Assembly (NCBI GenBank): GCA_947259215.1
Contig: CAMYLJ010000005.1
Location: 155,035-219,034 of the forward strand
Length of the DNA stretch: 64,000 bases
From: an uncultured delta proteobacterium
GTDB taxonomy: Bacteria > Myxococcota_A > UBA9160 > JAFDET01
Direction: 5' to 3'
Shown here piece by piece: positions 41,430 through 50,022 of this stretch (the first letter of the stretch is position 1; the number at the start of each line of letters is the position of its first letter). The translations under genes were made by a program, and so were the position numbers. The notes under the pieces are model-generated. The model was not told where the DNA came from. It worked only from the letters and a program-made list of their open reading frames with translations, and searched no databases.

Positions 41430-42988
41430 GGCCGCGGCGCGTAGGCGGGCGGGCCGGCGCGCACGGCGAGCGCGAGACGCGGCTGGATCTCGTCGAGCCA
41501 GCCGCACAGCCACGGGCGCGTCTCGCGCGGGTCGATCAGGTCGTGGACGCCGAAGTCCTCGGCGCGCGGGAAGATCGACTGGGCCGCGGCCATCTCGTCC
41601 TCGAGCTCGCGCTGCCGCGCTTCGGGGTCGGGCGCCGCCTCGATCTCGCGCCGGTAGGCGAGGGCCACGCCGCTCTCCACGGGCAGCGCTCCAGCCTGGG
41701 CCGAGGGCCAGGCGGCGACGGTGGCCTCGGACCCCAGGTGGATGCCGGCCGCCACGCCGAAGGCCTTGCCCACTACCACGGCCGCCCAGGGCACCGATGT
41801 CTGGAGCACCGCGAACATGGCCTCCATGCCGTGCCGGATCGTCGCTGCGCGCTCGGCCTCGGAGCCGATCATGAAGCCGGGCTCGTCCACGAAGCTCACG
41901 ATCGGCAGGTGGAAGGTGTCGCAGAGCTCCACGAAACGGCGCAGCTTGCGCGCGCCGGCGGCCGTCATGGCGCCGCCCTCGTGCACGGGGTCGTTGGCCA
42001 TCACGCCCACGGGGTGTCCGCCGAGGCGCGCGAGGCCCGTCACCTGGCTGCGGCCGTGGAGCGGCGTCAGTTCGAAGAAGGAGCCCGCGTCGATCACCAG
42101 CTCGAGCAGCCGACGGATTTTGTAGGCGCGGCGGCGGTTGCGAGGCACGATCTCCAGCAGCACCTCTTCGCGGCGGTCGATCGGGTCGTCGCTCTCCGCC
42201 AGCGGGAGCGCGGTCCACGCATTCGCCGGCAGGTACGAGAGGAAGCGCCGCGCCTGGCGCAAGGCGTCCGCTTCGTCCTCCGCCAGGTTGTCCACCACGC
42301 CGCTGCGCAGGTGCACGTCTGCGCCGCCGAGCTCTTCCTTGCTGGCCTTCTGGCCCAGGGCGCGCTCCACCAGCGCCGGTCCGCCGATCAGCACCTGGGC
42401 CGTGTCGCGGGTCATGATCGAGAGGTGCGAGGCCACCAGACGCGCCGCCGGGAACCCGGCCACGGGCCCGAGTGCCGCGCACACCACGGGCACGCTGCGC
42501 AGCGCCTCCATGCAGAGCAGGTTCAGGCTCGGGGGTGCGGTGAAGTCGTAGCCGGAGCGGCCCTTCACGCCGGTGGCGCCGGCTACCGACGCGCCCCCGC
42601 CCTCCAGCAGGCGGACCAGCGGGATGCGCCGGCGCACCGCCAGGTCGTCGGCGAAGAGGCCCTTGCGCAGGCCCACCGCGGAGTAGGCGCCGCCGCGCAC
42701 CGTGAAGTCGTCGCCACCCACCACGCAGGGGCGGCCGTCGATGCGGGCCAGGCCGACCACCGCGTTGGCGGGCGTGAAGGCGGTGGCGTGTCCCTCCTCG
42801 TCGGTCTGGGCCACCCCGGCGAGGCCGCCGTACTCGCGAAAGCTCTCCTTGTCGACCAGCGCCTCGATGCGCTCGCGTACGGTCCCGCGCCCGCGGGCGT
42901 GCTGCTTCGCCACGGCCTCGGGCCCGCCGTGCTCGCGCGCCAGCGCGCGCCGGCGCGCGATCTCGTCGCTCTCGCGGTCCCAGCTCAT
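41426..42988 (-). CDS. acyl-CoA carboxylase carboxyltransferase subunit
   Basis: This is a 520-residue protein covering both carboxyltransferase halves. GGGASVAGATG and LGPVAGFPAARLV lie in the N-terminal half; VGVMANDPVHEGGAMTAAGARKLRRFVELCD and FVDEPGFMIGSEAER lie in the C-terminal half, the standard CoA and biotin sites. It transfers carboxyl from biotin to an acyl-CoA such as propionyl- or methylcrotonyl-CoA. No biotin carboxylase or biotin carrier gene is in the window, so the partner must be elsewhere. Propionyl-CoA from sterol or branched side chains is a plausible substrate. Confidence 0.9.
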   Translation of the reverse strand: MSWDRESDEIARRRALAREHGGPEAVAKQHARGRGTVRERIEALVDKESFREYGGLAGVAQTDEEGHATAFTPANAVVGLARIDGRPCVVGGDDFTVRGGAYSAVGLRKGLFADDLAVRRRIPLVRLLEGGGASVAGATGVKGRSGYDFTAPPSLNLLCMEALRSVPVVCAALGPVAGFPAARLVASHLSIMTRDTAQVLIGGPALVERALGQKASKEELGGADVHLRSGVVDNLAEDEADALRQARRFLSYLPANAWTALPLAESDDPIDRREEVLLEIVPRNRRRAYKIRRLLELVIDAGSFFELTPLHGRSQVTGLARLGGHPVGVMANDPVHEGGAMTAAGARKLRRFVELCDTFHLPIVSFVDEPGFMIGSEAERAATIRHGMEAMFAVLQTSVPWAAVVVGKAFGVAAGIHLGSEATVAAWPSAQAGALPVESGVALAYRREIEAAPDPEARQRELEDEMAAAQSIFPRAEDFGVHDLIDPRETRPWLCGWLDEIQPRLALAVRAGPPAYAPRP

Positions 42989-43036
42989 GGCGGCATGATA
43001 CCGATTCCGTAGACTCGGCGGCGACGAGGGGCGCGC

Positions 43037-43918
43037 GTGAAGATCTCGATGAACCTGCCGGTGATGGTACCGGGCCTCGACCGCGAGACCGTGCTCGACT
43101 GGTCGCGCCGGATCGACGCCGGTCCCTACGAGAGCCTGTGCGCCGGCGAGCGCATCACCTTTCCGAACCCGGAGATCCTGGTCACCCTGTCGGTGGCCGC
43201 CGCGGTCACCGACAGGGTGAAGATCCTGCCGAGCGTCATCGTGGCGCCGCTGCATCCGGCGGCGCTGTTGGCCAAGCGGCTCGCCACCCTCGACGTGCTC
43301 TCCGGCGGCCGGCTCGTCGTCGGCATCGGGGCCGGGGCGCGCGAAGAGGACTACCGCGCCGCCGGGGCCGACTTCCAGACGCCGAAGCTCAGGAAGCTGG
43401 AAGAGCAGGTGGGCATCCTGCGCCGCGCCTGGGCGGGAGAGAACGTCGTGGAGGGCGCGCTGCGGCCCGTCGAGCCGCTGCCGCTCCAGCCGGGCGGCCC
43501 CGAGCTGCTGGCCGGCTCGCTCTCGCCGCGCTCGATCCGGCGCGCAGCCCGCTGGGCGGACGGACTGAACGGCTTCAGCTTCGGCCCCTCGGCCGAGGAG
43601 ATCGGTCTGGGCTTCGACGTGGCACGGGACGCCTGGCGCGAGGCCGGGCGCGAGCGCCCGCCGCGGCTCACCACGAGCTTCTGGTTCGCCCTGGGGCCGG
43701 ACGCGCGCGGGCAGCTCGATGCCTACCTGCACCGCTACCTGAACTTCATGGGGCCGGGAGTGGCGGAGGCGCTGGCGCCGACGGTGACCGTGACCTCGGC
43801 CCAGGCCCTGCGCGACGCCGTGAAGCGCATCGCGGATCTCGGCACCGACGAGCTCATGCTGGTCCCGACCACCGCAGATCCCGACGAGGTGGACCGGGTG
43901 GCGGACCTGCTGGGCTGA
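43037..43918 (+). CDS. LLM-class flavin/F420-dependent oxidoreductase
   Basis: This is a 293-residue luciferase-like TIM barrel from a GTG. TDRVKILPSVIVAPLHPAALLAKRLATLDVLSGGRLVVGIG is the diagnostic bacterial luciferase-family block, read here in parts. Proteins with this block often use coenzyme F420, but FMN cannot be excluded. It is divergent from the carboxyltransferase gene (48 bases) and ten bases upstream of a SnoaL-like gene, probably one operon. The substrate is unknown. Confidence 0.85.
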   Translation: MKISMNLPVMVPGLDRETVLDWSRRIDAGPYESLCAGERITFPNPEILVTLSVAAAVTDRVKILPSVIVAPLHPAALLAKRLATLDVLSGGRLVVGIGAGAREEDYRAAGADFQTPKLRKLEEQVGILRRAWAGENVVEGALRPVEPLPLQPGGPELLAGSLSPRSIRRAARWADGLNGFSFGPSAEEIGLGFDVARDAWREAGRERPPRLTTSFWFALGPDARGQLDAYLHRYLNFMGPGVAEALAPTVTVTSAQALRDAVKRIADLGTDELMLVPTTADPDEVDRVADLLG

Positions 43919-43928
43919 GGAGTCCGGT

Positions 43929-44441
43929 ATGGCGAGTATCGAGGAGCTGGAAGCGACGGTCCGTGCGCTGGAATCCCGGCTGCGGGCGGTGGAGGACGTC
44001 GAGGCGATCCAGCGCCTCAAGGCGCGCTACGGCGCCCTCACCGACGAGCGCTACGGGCCCGACGGGCCGAAGCCGCCGGACGAGCTGGCGCGCATCGCCG
44101 GCGAGATCGCCGCGCTCTTCAGCGAGGACGCGGTCTGGGACGCCGGCGGCAAGCTCGGCGTGGCGCGCGGGCGCGACGCCATCCGCGAGCGCCTGGCCGT
44201 GCCGACCTTGAAGTTCTCCTGGCACTTCTTCGTGAAACCCGAGCTCCAGGTGGACGGGGACCGCGCCAGCGGCACCTGGGACATCCTGGCCCCGTGCACG
44301 CTTCCCGACGGGCGCCCCTTCTGGATGTCCGGCGTGGAGCACGATGAGTACGCCCGCATCGACGGGCGCTGGCTCCACACGCGCATGAAGCTGCGGGTGG
44401 TGTTCTTCTCGCCCTACGACGAGGGCTGGGCGCGCCGCTAG
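43929..44441 (+). CDS. SnoaL/NTF2-like protein
   Basis: This is a 170-residue protein. An N-terminal helical, probably coiled-coil segment (IEELEATVRALESRLRAVED) leads into an NTF2-like domain with SEDAVWD and SWHFFVKPELQVDGD, typical of SnoaL_4 proteins. These act as small hydrolases, isomerases or ligand-binding proteins. It is probably co-transcribed with the LLM oxidoreductase. Two other NTF2-like genes lie at 31468 and 48414, each next to a P450 or LLM gene. Confidence 0.78.
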   Translation: MASIEELEATVRALESRLRAVEDVEAIQRLKARYGALTDERYGPDGPKPPDELARIAGEIAALFSEDAVWDAGGKLGVARGRDAIRERLAVPTLKFSWHFFVKPELQVDGDRASGTWDILAPCTLPDGRPFWMSGVEHDEYARIDGRWLHTRMKLRVVFFSPYDEGWARR

Positions 44442-44452
44442 CGCGTCCGTCG

Positions 44453-45201
44453 TCAGGAGCCGGGCGCGCCCTTCAGGATCTTGCCTGCCGTGTGGCCCAT
44501 GTCCACGGGGTAGTCGCCGCCGGTGCACGAGCGGCTCTCGTCGGAGGCCAGGAACAGGATCATGCTGACGATGTCGCCCATGATCTCGTCGTTGCTCCGG
44601 TCCTTCTGGTAGGGGAGCACCCGGTAGGTGTAGGCGGCGTAGATGTCCCAGGTGAGGTTCTCGGGCACGTAGGGCTTCACCATCTCGAAGTTCCCGCCCT
44701 CGGGACAGACGTTGTTGACCCGAATGCCGTGCTTCCCCAGCTCCAGGGCGGCGACCTTGGCCATGCCGCGCACGCCCCACTTGGTGGAGGCGTAGGCCGC
44801 CACTCCGTTCTTGGCCGAGATGCCGTCCACCGACACCACGTTCACGATCGAGCCCTGGCCGGCTTCCTTCATGGCAGGCAGGACCGCGCGGATGCCGAGG
44901 AAGGGGCCCAGCTGGTTGCGGCCAGGTGCAGCAGCCCGGCGTTGTTCACCAGCACGTCCAGCCTTCCGAAGTGACCGAGGCTGGCGTCCACCGCGCGCGT
45001 CCATCCCTCCTCGTCGGTCACGTCCAAGTGCACGTAGCGGGCGGCGTCGCCCAGCTCCTTGGCCACCGCTTCGCCCTGGTCGTCGCGCAGGTCAGCCAGC
45101 ACCACCTGCGCGCCCTCGGCCGCGAAGCGGCGCGCCGTAGCCTCTCCGGTACCCCGGGCTGCACCCGTCACCAGGGCCACCTTGCCGTCTAGTCGCGCCA
45201 T
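44453..45201 (-). pseudogene. SDR-family dehydrogenase broken by an internal deletion with frameshift
   Basis: The first part, from ATG 45201, reads as a normal SDR (TGAARGTG turn, VNNAGLLHLA). From about 44923 the homology continues in another frame with NQLGPFLGIRAVLPAMKEAG, the catalytic Ser region, YASTKWG giving Tyr-x3-Lys, and a full C-terminus to 44453. In intact family members about 18-20 residues separate the two parts, so roughly 55-60 bases are missing. Neither piece alone could work. It resembles 3-alpha/20-beta-hydroxysteroid dehydrogenases. An assembly error at this point is the alternative. Confidence 0.8.
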
Positions 45202-45371
45202 GTTCTCGTCCTCTGTGAAGGGGCCGCCGAGTATAGCGATGGGGCTGGGGGGCGGGGCCGACCGAAGCCGGGCGGCCCGCTCGGGGACTTTCGGCTCTCG
45301 ATCTCGCATCACTCTGGCTCGTGGCCTCGGCGCTGTTGGGGCTGGCGCTCGCGCAGCGTCGCTAGCGCGAC
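45202..45371. other. 170-base gap with only a weak hairpin
   Basis: No convincing gene. A GTCGC-TAGC-GCGAC hairpin at 45358-45371 sits directly after the stop of the MFS gene and could be a weak 3' element. The rest should contain the promoter of the broken SDR gene (minus strand, upstream of 45201); I see no clear consensus. Confidence 0.4.
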
Positions 45372-46652
45372 TCAGCCCGCGAGTTCCGCCGGCAGGTGGC
45401 GGCTTCCCAGCACGTAGAAGATCGACGCGAAGCCGCCGACGAGCACCACGGCGAGCAGCGACCAGCGGATCGCCAGGTCCCCATAGGTCGGCGCCAGCAG
45501 GTCATTCAAGAACCCGATCGCGAAGGGCCCGAGGCCGAGGCCCACCAGGTTCAGGATCAGGAGCAGGATGGCGGAGGTGGTGGCGCGCATCTCGGGCCGG
45601 ACCAGGTTCTGGGGCACCGACCAGAGCGGCCCCACGTACATGTTGGAGATGGCGTAGAAGGGCACGAACGCCACCAGTGCGGTCACGGGATCGTCGAGCA
45701 GCACGAACCCCAACGCGAAGGGCAGCCCGGCGACGGCCACGATCGCCGGAAGCCGCAGGTACCAGCGCGGATCGCGCCGGCCCAGGCGATCGGCGAGCCA
45801 GCCGCCGACCGTCACGCCCGCGCTGCCGCCGAATAGAATGGTGGGTCCGAGCCAGGTGCCGATCTCGAGCCGCCCCATCCCGTGCACCCGGGCCAGGAAC
45901 TCGCCCGCCCAGAGCAGGATCCCGTAGCCCGCGATCGACTGGAAGCAGGCGGCCACCACCAGCCACACGAACGCGCGGCGGGCGAGCAGGAAGCGCAGCA
46001 CTACGCCGAAGGGCGCCGGCTCGGCGGGCGCCTCGGACTCCCACATCCCGCGCGGCAGCTCGCGGACCGTCGTCACCACCAGCAGCGCAAGGGGCAGCCC
46101 GACCAGGCCCACGGCGAAGTAGGTGGTGCGCCAGTCGAAGTGGGTCACCACCCAGCCGCCGAACATGTAGGCCAGCCCCGACCCCACGTAGATCCCGTTG
46201 GCGTAGAGGGCCAGGGCGGTGGCGCGCCGCTCGGGCGGAAAGTAGTCGCAGAGCAGGGAGTGCGAGGGCGGGCTGCCGCCGGCTTCGCCCACCCCGACGC
46301 CGATCCGTGCCAGAGCCAGGTGCCCGACGTTGCGCGCCAACCCGGTGGCTGCGGTCATCACGCTCCAGAGCGTGAGCGAGATTGCCACCACGTTGCGGCG
46401 CGAGCCCCGATCCGCCCAGCGCGCGATCGGAATGCCTGCCAGCGTGTAGAAGACCGCGAAGGCGAAGCCGCCCAGCAGGCCGATCACCGTGTCCGACACG
46501 CCCAGGTCCTGCTTGATCGGCCCGATCAGGATCGCCAGCACCTGGCGATCGATGAAGTTGAAGACGTAGACCAGGAACAGGATCGTCAGCACGTACGCGG
46601 CGTAGGCCGGAGAGGCGGGCGGCTCCCGCCGGTCGTGGCCCGGGTCTGCCAC
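45372..46652 (-). CDS. major facilitator superfamily transporter
   Basis: This is a 426-residue integral membrane protein with about twelve hydrophobic segments. FNFIDRQVLAILIGPIKQDL near the start and the RWADRGSRR loop between helices 2 and 3 are typical of the Spinster-like/aromatic acid MFS group. The GTG start overlaps the upstream stop by one base (TAGTG). It is the last gene of the seven-gene operon from 52277 and probably imports the substrate of the oxidative enzymes or exports a product. Confidence 0.9.
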   Translation of the reverse strand: MADPGHDRREPPASPAYAAYVLTILFLVYVFNFIDRQVLAILIGPIKQDLGVSDTVIGLLGGFAFAVFYTLAGIPIARWADRGSRRNVVAISLTLWSVMTAATGLARNVGHLALARIGVGVGEAGGSPPSHSLLCDYFPPERRATALALYANGIYVGSGLAYMFGGWVVTHFDWRTTYFAVGLVGLPLALLVVTTVRELPRGMWESEAPAEPAPFGVVLRFLLARRAFVWLVVAACFQSIAGYGILLWAGEFLARVHGMGRLEIGTWLGPTILFGGSAGVTVGGWLADRLGRRDPRWYLRLPAIVAVAGLPFALGFVLLDDPVTALVAFVPFYAISNMYVGPLWSVPQNLVRPEMRATTSAILLLILNLVGLGLGPFAIGFLNDLLAPTYGDLAIRWSLLAVVLVGGFASIFYVLGSRHLPAELAG

Positions 46653-47500
46653 TAGGCGCCCGCTCGGGCCAGGACGGCGCGCATGGCGTCTGCGGCCTGG
46701 CGCGCGGCGTCCCGCATCGGCAGGGCAGCGAGGCGGTCCGAGAAGACCTCCACGCCCAGCGGCGCCGTGCAGCCGCCCTCGCGCAGGGCGCGCACCAGCG
46801 CCGGCAGGTCGATGTCGCCCTCGCCGGGGAGGAGGCGCCGCCGCATGGTCTCGGCCACCGGGTCCGGCTCCGGCGCAGCCGGCGCGTCGTCGAGCTGCAC
46901 GCCGAGGATCCGGGGTGCGGCGGCTCGCACTTCGTCGGAGCCCCCGCCGCCGCGGAAGTGGTGCCAGGCGTCGAGCATGACGCCTCCGTTGGTGCGGCCC
47001 GCGCGCTCCACCACGTCCAGGGCGGCGGCCAGGTTCGGAACCTGCGTCCATGGCAGGAACTCCAGGTGCACCAGGCGTCCGTGCTCCGCGGCGCGGTCGC
47101 AGAGCGCCGCGAACGCCTCGGCCAGCGTGTCGCGCGGGATCTCCGCGTTGGTGACCAGCGCGCAGTTGATCGAGCGTGCGCCCACCGCCTGGGCCACTTC
47201 GAGGAAGGCATCCGGACCGTGCTCGAAGAACGCCACGCCGCTGGCGTCGGCCTCGGCCCCGAGCGCCGCCTGGGGAACCCAGTGCAGCAGCGGGTCTAGC
47301 TCCGCCACCTGGAGCCCGCGGTCGGCCAGGAGCGCGCGCAGGTCAGCGTCGTCCAGCCCTTCCTCGCGGGTGCGCACCACGTCCGTGATGAAGAGCGACA
47401 CCCCGTCGAAGCCCGCTTCGGCCGCGGCGTCGAGCCGCTCGACCAGGCTCGCCGCGAGCCCGGTCCCCGCACACAGCACCAGATGCTCCGGGCCCAGCAT
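46652..47500 (-). CDS. sugar phosphate isomerase/epimerase-family TIM-barrel protein
   Basis: This is a 282-residue protein. ATG 47500, four bases after the previous stop, is preferred over a distal ATG that runs inside the LLM gene. Segments such as HLEFLPWTQVPN, GVMLDAWHHFRGG and PGEGDIDLPALVRAL are typical of the xylose-isomerase-like AP-endonuclease 2 superfamily and carry metal-ligand Glu, Asp and His. Family members isomerise sugars or related hydroxy-ketones; some act on inositol or polyketide-like compounds. Its role in a P450/KstD-like operon is unclear. Confidence 0.8.
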   Translation of the reverse strand: MLGPEHLVLCAGTGLAASLVERLDAAAEAGFDGVSLFITDVVRTREEGLDDADLRALLADRGLQVAELDPLLHWVPQAALGAEADASGVAFFEHGPDAFLEVAQAVGARSINCALVTNAEIPRDTLAEAFAALCDRAAEHGRLVHLEFLPWTQVPNLAAALDVVERAGRTNGGVMLDAWHHFRGGGGSDEVRAAAPRILGVQLDDAPAAPEPDPVAETMRRRLLPGEGDIDLPALVRALREGGCTAPLGVEVFSDRLAALPMRDAARQAADAMRAVLARAGA

Positions 47501-47504
47501 CCGA

Positions 47505-48407
47505 TCAGTCGCCGGCCTTGCCCAGGCGCTCGAGAAGCGGGGCCACGTCGTCGAAGCCTCGGGCGAAGTAGCCGAGGGGAAACGACACGGAGCTGGCGCC
47601 CGCACGGGCCAGCTCCGGAAGCCCTTCCAGGGTGGCTTCCAGGTCGGGCCGGCCGTCGGCGTCCGTCACCGGACGCGCGTTTGCGCGCACCTGAAGCTCG
47701 TCGGGGTCACGGCCCGCAGCGGCGAAGGCCGCGCGGATGCGTTCGGCTCCCGCCGCGAGCTCGTCGGAAGGCAGCGGCATCGGCATCCAGCCTACGCCCA
47801 GCTCGGCGATGCGGCGCGCGTTGCGCGGGCTGGGCGCGACGCCGAACCAGATCGGGATCCCACCCGGCTGGAGCGGCCGGGGAAGGCTCCAGAGCCGCTC
47901 GAACGACACGCTCGGCGAGGAGAAGGACGCCGGCGCCTCGCTCAGCCAGAGGGCGCGGCAGGCGCGCAGCCCGTCGTCGAGGCGGCTCCAGCGCTCCTCG
48001 AACGGCACGCCGCACGCCTCGAACTCCTCCTTCTGCCACCCGACCCCCACGCCGAGGTCGACGCGTCCGCCCGACACCACGTCCAGCGTGGCCAAGGTCT
48101 TCGCCAGCACCACCGGCTGGCGCAGCGGTGCGATCAGCACGCCGGTGCCGAGCCGCACCCGGCAGGTGGCGCCGGCCATCGCGGCCAGCGTCGTCAGCGG
48201 CTCGAGGTACGGCTCCTCCAGCGGCAGCGGGTAGCGGCCGTAGGGATAGCGTTCGACGTGTGGCCCCATGGCGACGTGATCGGGCAACGCGATCTGGTCG
48301 ATGCCGGCGTCCTCGGCGATGCGCGCCAGCTCCACTACCCGGCCGAGGTCGTTCCCGAAGATGCGGGAGAGGCCCGAGACCAGGAGCGAGATGCGCGGGC
48401 GCGCCAA
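47505..48407 (-). CDS. LLM-class F420-dependent oxidoreductase
   Basis: This is a 300-residue luciferase-like protein, starting at a TTG six bases after the upstream stop. IALPDHVAMGPH, RVRLGTGVLIAPLRQPVVLAK and SGGRVDLGVGVGWQKEEFEACG are the characteristic family blocks and fit the F420-dependent branch well. It probably reduces or oxidises a ring ketone or enone of the pathway substrate. It is related to, but not closely matched with, the LLM protein at 43037. Embedded in the KstD-like/P450 operon. Confidence 0.87.
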   Translation of the reverse strand: MARPRISLLVSGLSRIFGNDLGRVVELARIAEDAGIDQIALPDHVAMGPHVERYPYGRYPLPLEEPYLEPLTTLAAMAGATCRVRLGTGVLIAPLRQPVVLAKTLATLDVVSGGRVDLGVGVGWQKEEFEACGVPFEERWSRLDDGLRACRALWLSEAPASFSSPSVSFERLWSLPRPLQPGGIPIWFGVAPSPRNARRIAELGVGWMPMPLPSDELAAGAERIRAAFAAAGRDPDELQVRANARPVTDADGRPDLEATLEGLPELARAGASSVSFPLGYFARGFDDVAPLLERLGKAGD

Positions 48408-48413
48408 TCGGGC

Positions 48414-48824
48414 CTACCCGGCCGCGGGCGGGAAGATCCGGGGCGGGAACTCCCAGTACGCGCGCAGGGCCTTCACCTTGCCGTCGTCGTCGACGCGGTA
48501 GGTAAAGACGCCGTCCACCTGGGTCACCGCGCCGTTCGGGAGCACGATGGTGATCGAGCCGACGTTCGCCACCTCGTCGCCGCAGGCGTACGAGTGCCGG
48601 ATGTCGAAGAGCACCCGGTTCGGCGCGATCTGGGCGTCCCAGAAGGCCGCGATGGCCTGCTTGCCGCGGTGGCCCTTGCCGTCGGGATCGAGGGGCGAGG
48701 TGCCGATCGGATCCTGGACGATTCCGTCCTCGGCGAAGTTGTCCACCCACGCCTGCTTGTCCTTGGCGTGGACCGCTTCCATGGAGCGCTGGGAGGCGGC
48801 GCGGGCCGGATGCTCGGAGGACAT
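48414..48824 (-). CDS. SnoaL/ketosteroid-isomerase-like NTF2-fold protein
   Basis: This is a 136-residue protein, the length of classical delta5-3-ketosteroid isomerases. AWVDNFAEDGIVQDPIGTSP supplies an early Asp-rich segment where isomerases carry catalytic residues, and GVFTYRVDDDGKVKALRAYWE forms the later strands. With the KstD-like flavoprotein and P450 in one operon, isomerisation of a steroid-like enone is a reasonable hypothesis, not a proven one. GAGGAG precedes the ATG. Confidence 0.82.
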   Translation of the reverse strand: MSSEHPARAASQRSMEAVHAKDKQAWVDNFAEDGIVQDPIGTSPLDPDGKGHRGKQAIAAFWDAQIAPNRVLFDIRHSYACGDEVANVGSITIVLPNGAVTQVDGVFTYRVDDDGKVKALRAYWEFPPRIFPPAAG

Positions 48825-48835
48825 GCCGTTCCTCC

Positions 48836-50020
48836 TCAGGCCGGCTGGAAGGTGATCGGCAGGGCCGCGTAGCCCTGCACGAAGTCGGTGCGGAACCAAT
48901 CCGCCGCCTCCAGGTCCACCTCGTACTCCGGCATGCGCGAGAGCAGCGCCTCGAGGCAGAGCTTGCCCTCGAGCTTCGCCACCTGCATGCCCAGGCACAG
49001 GTGGATGCCTTGGCCGAAGGACAGGATGCGCGGCGCCTTGCGGTGGATGTCGAAGCGGTCGGCGTCGGGGAACTCGCGCTCGTCGCGGTTGGCCGCGGGG
49101 TAGAGCAGGCACACGCCCTGATCCGGCTGGAAGGTCTGGCCGTGGAACTCGATCGGCTTCGCCACAGTGCGGCACAGGAACTGGGTGGGCATGTCGTAGC
49201 GCAGCCCCTCGTGGTAGGCGTCCGGGATCAGGCCCGGGTTCTCGGCGCACTCGCGCCGCTGGTCCGGGTGCTCCCACAGGCGGCGCGTGATGTTGGCGAA
49301 GGTGCGCGGGAAGGTCTCCGAGCCGCCGATGATCAGCATGGTCATGTGGGAGCCGATCTCTTCGTCCACCAGCTTGCGTCCGCCGATCTCGATGTTCAGC
49401 AGGGTGTTGATGATGTCGTCCTGCTCGGGCTGGCTCCGCCGGTTCTTCGCCAGCTCGGTGGAGTAGCCGATCAGCTCCATCATGGCGGCGATGCCGTCCT
49501 CGGTCATGCCGTCGACGCCCTCTTCGCGGCCGAAGAAGCGCCAGACCAGGTCGTTCAGCCGCTCGGTGTCGGACAGCGGGATGCCCACCAGCATGCAGAG
49601 GGTGGTGACGGAGACGCGGGCCGTGAAGTCGCCCATCACGTCGCAGGCGCCCCGCTCGTAGAATTCGTCGAAGAGTCCGTCCACCAGCCCCTGGATCTTC
49701 GGCTCCCACGCGCGCACGGCGCCGGGCATGAAGAAGCGGCGCATCTGGGTGCGCAGCTCCGTGTGGTCCGGCGGATCCATCACGTTGATCATGGGCGTCA
49801 CGGGCTGCACCTTGGTCAGCACCTGGGCGGAGGTCGTGCCCTTGCCGCAGATCAGGCTGTCGGTGGCGAGGGACGCGTTCCACACGTCGTCGAAGCGCGA
49901 CAGCGCCCAGGCGTTGTACTTCTCCATGAAGTAGGCCGGCGCCTCGTCACGAAGCTGCTGGTAGATCGGGTAGGGGTTGCCCCCCATGATCTCTTCGGCG
50001 AACGGATCGTAGTCGACCAT
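48836..50020 (-). CDS. cytochrome P450
   Basis: This is a 394-residue P450. I-helix IIGGSETFPRTF, ExxR in HEGLR and heme loop FGQGIHLCLG with C342 are intact. Its I-helix has Gly-Gly-Ser-Glu-Thr instead of Ala-Gly-x-x-Thr and the tail DFVQGYAALPITF differs from the other two short P450s here, so it belongs to a different family. It follows the SRPBCC gene by two bases. The electron donor is not encoded nearby except for the ferredoxin fused to CYP51. Confidence 0.93.
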   Translation of the reverse strand: MVDYDPFAEEIMGGNPYPIYQQLRDEAPAYFMEKYNAWALSRFDDVWNASLATDSLICGKGTTSAQVLTKVQPVTPMINVMDPPDHTELRTQMRRFFMPGAVRAWEPKIQGLVDGLFDEFYERGACDVMGDFTARVSVTTLCMLVGIPLSDTERLNDLVWRFFGREEGVDGMTEDGIAAMMELIGYSTELAKNRRSQPEQDDIINTLLNIEIGGRKLVDEEIGSHMTMLIIGGSETFPRTFANITRRLWEHPDQRRECAENPGLIPDAYHEGLRYDMPTQFLCRTVAKPIEFHGQTFQPDQGVCLLYPAANRDEREFPDADRFDIHRKAPRILSFGQGIHLCLGMQVAKLEGKLCLEALLSRMPEYEVDLEAADWFRTDFVQGYAALPITFQPA

Positions 50021-50022
50021 CG

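Noticed and set aside
45236..45361. Short frame ending in a hydrophobic stretch and QRR, resembling a C-terminal sorting tail
   Set aside because: No start codon, no upstream protein in frame, and the stretch lies in a region between two well-defined genes; likely chance.
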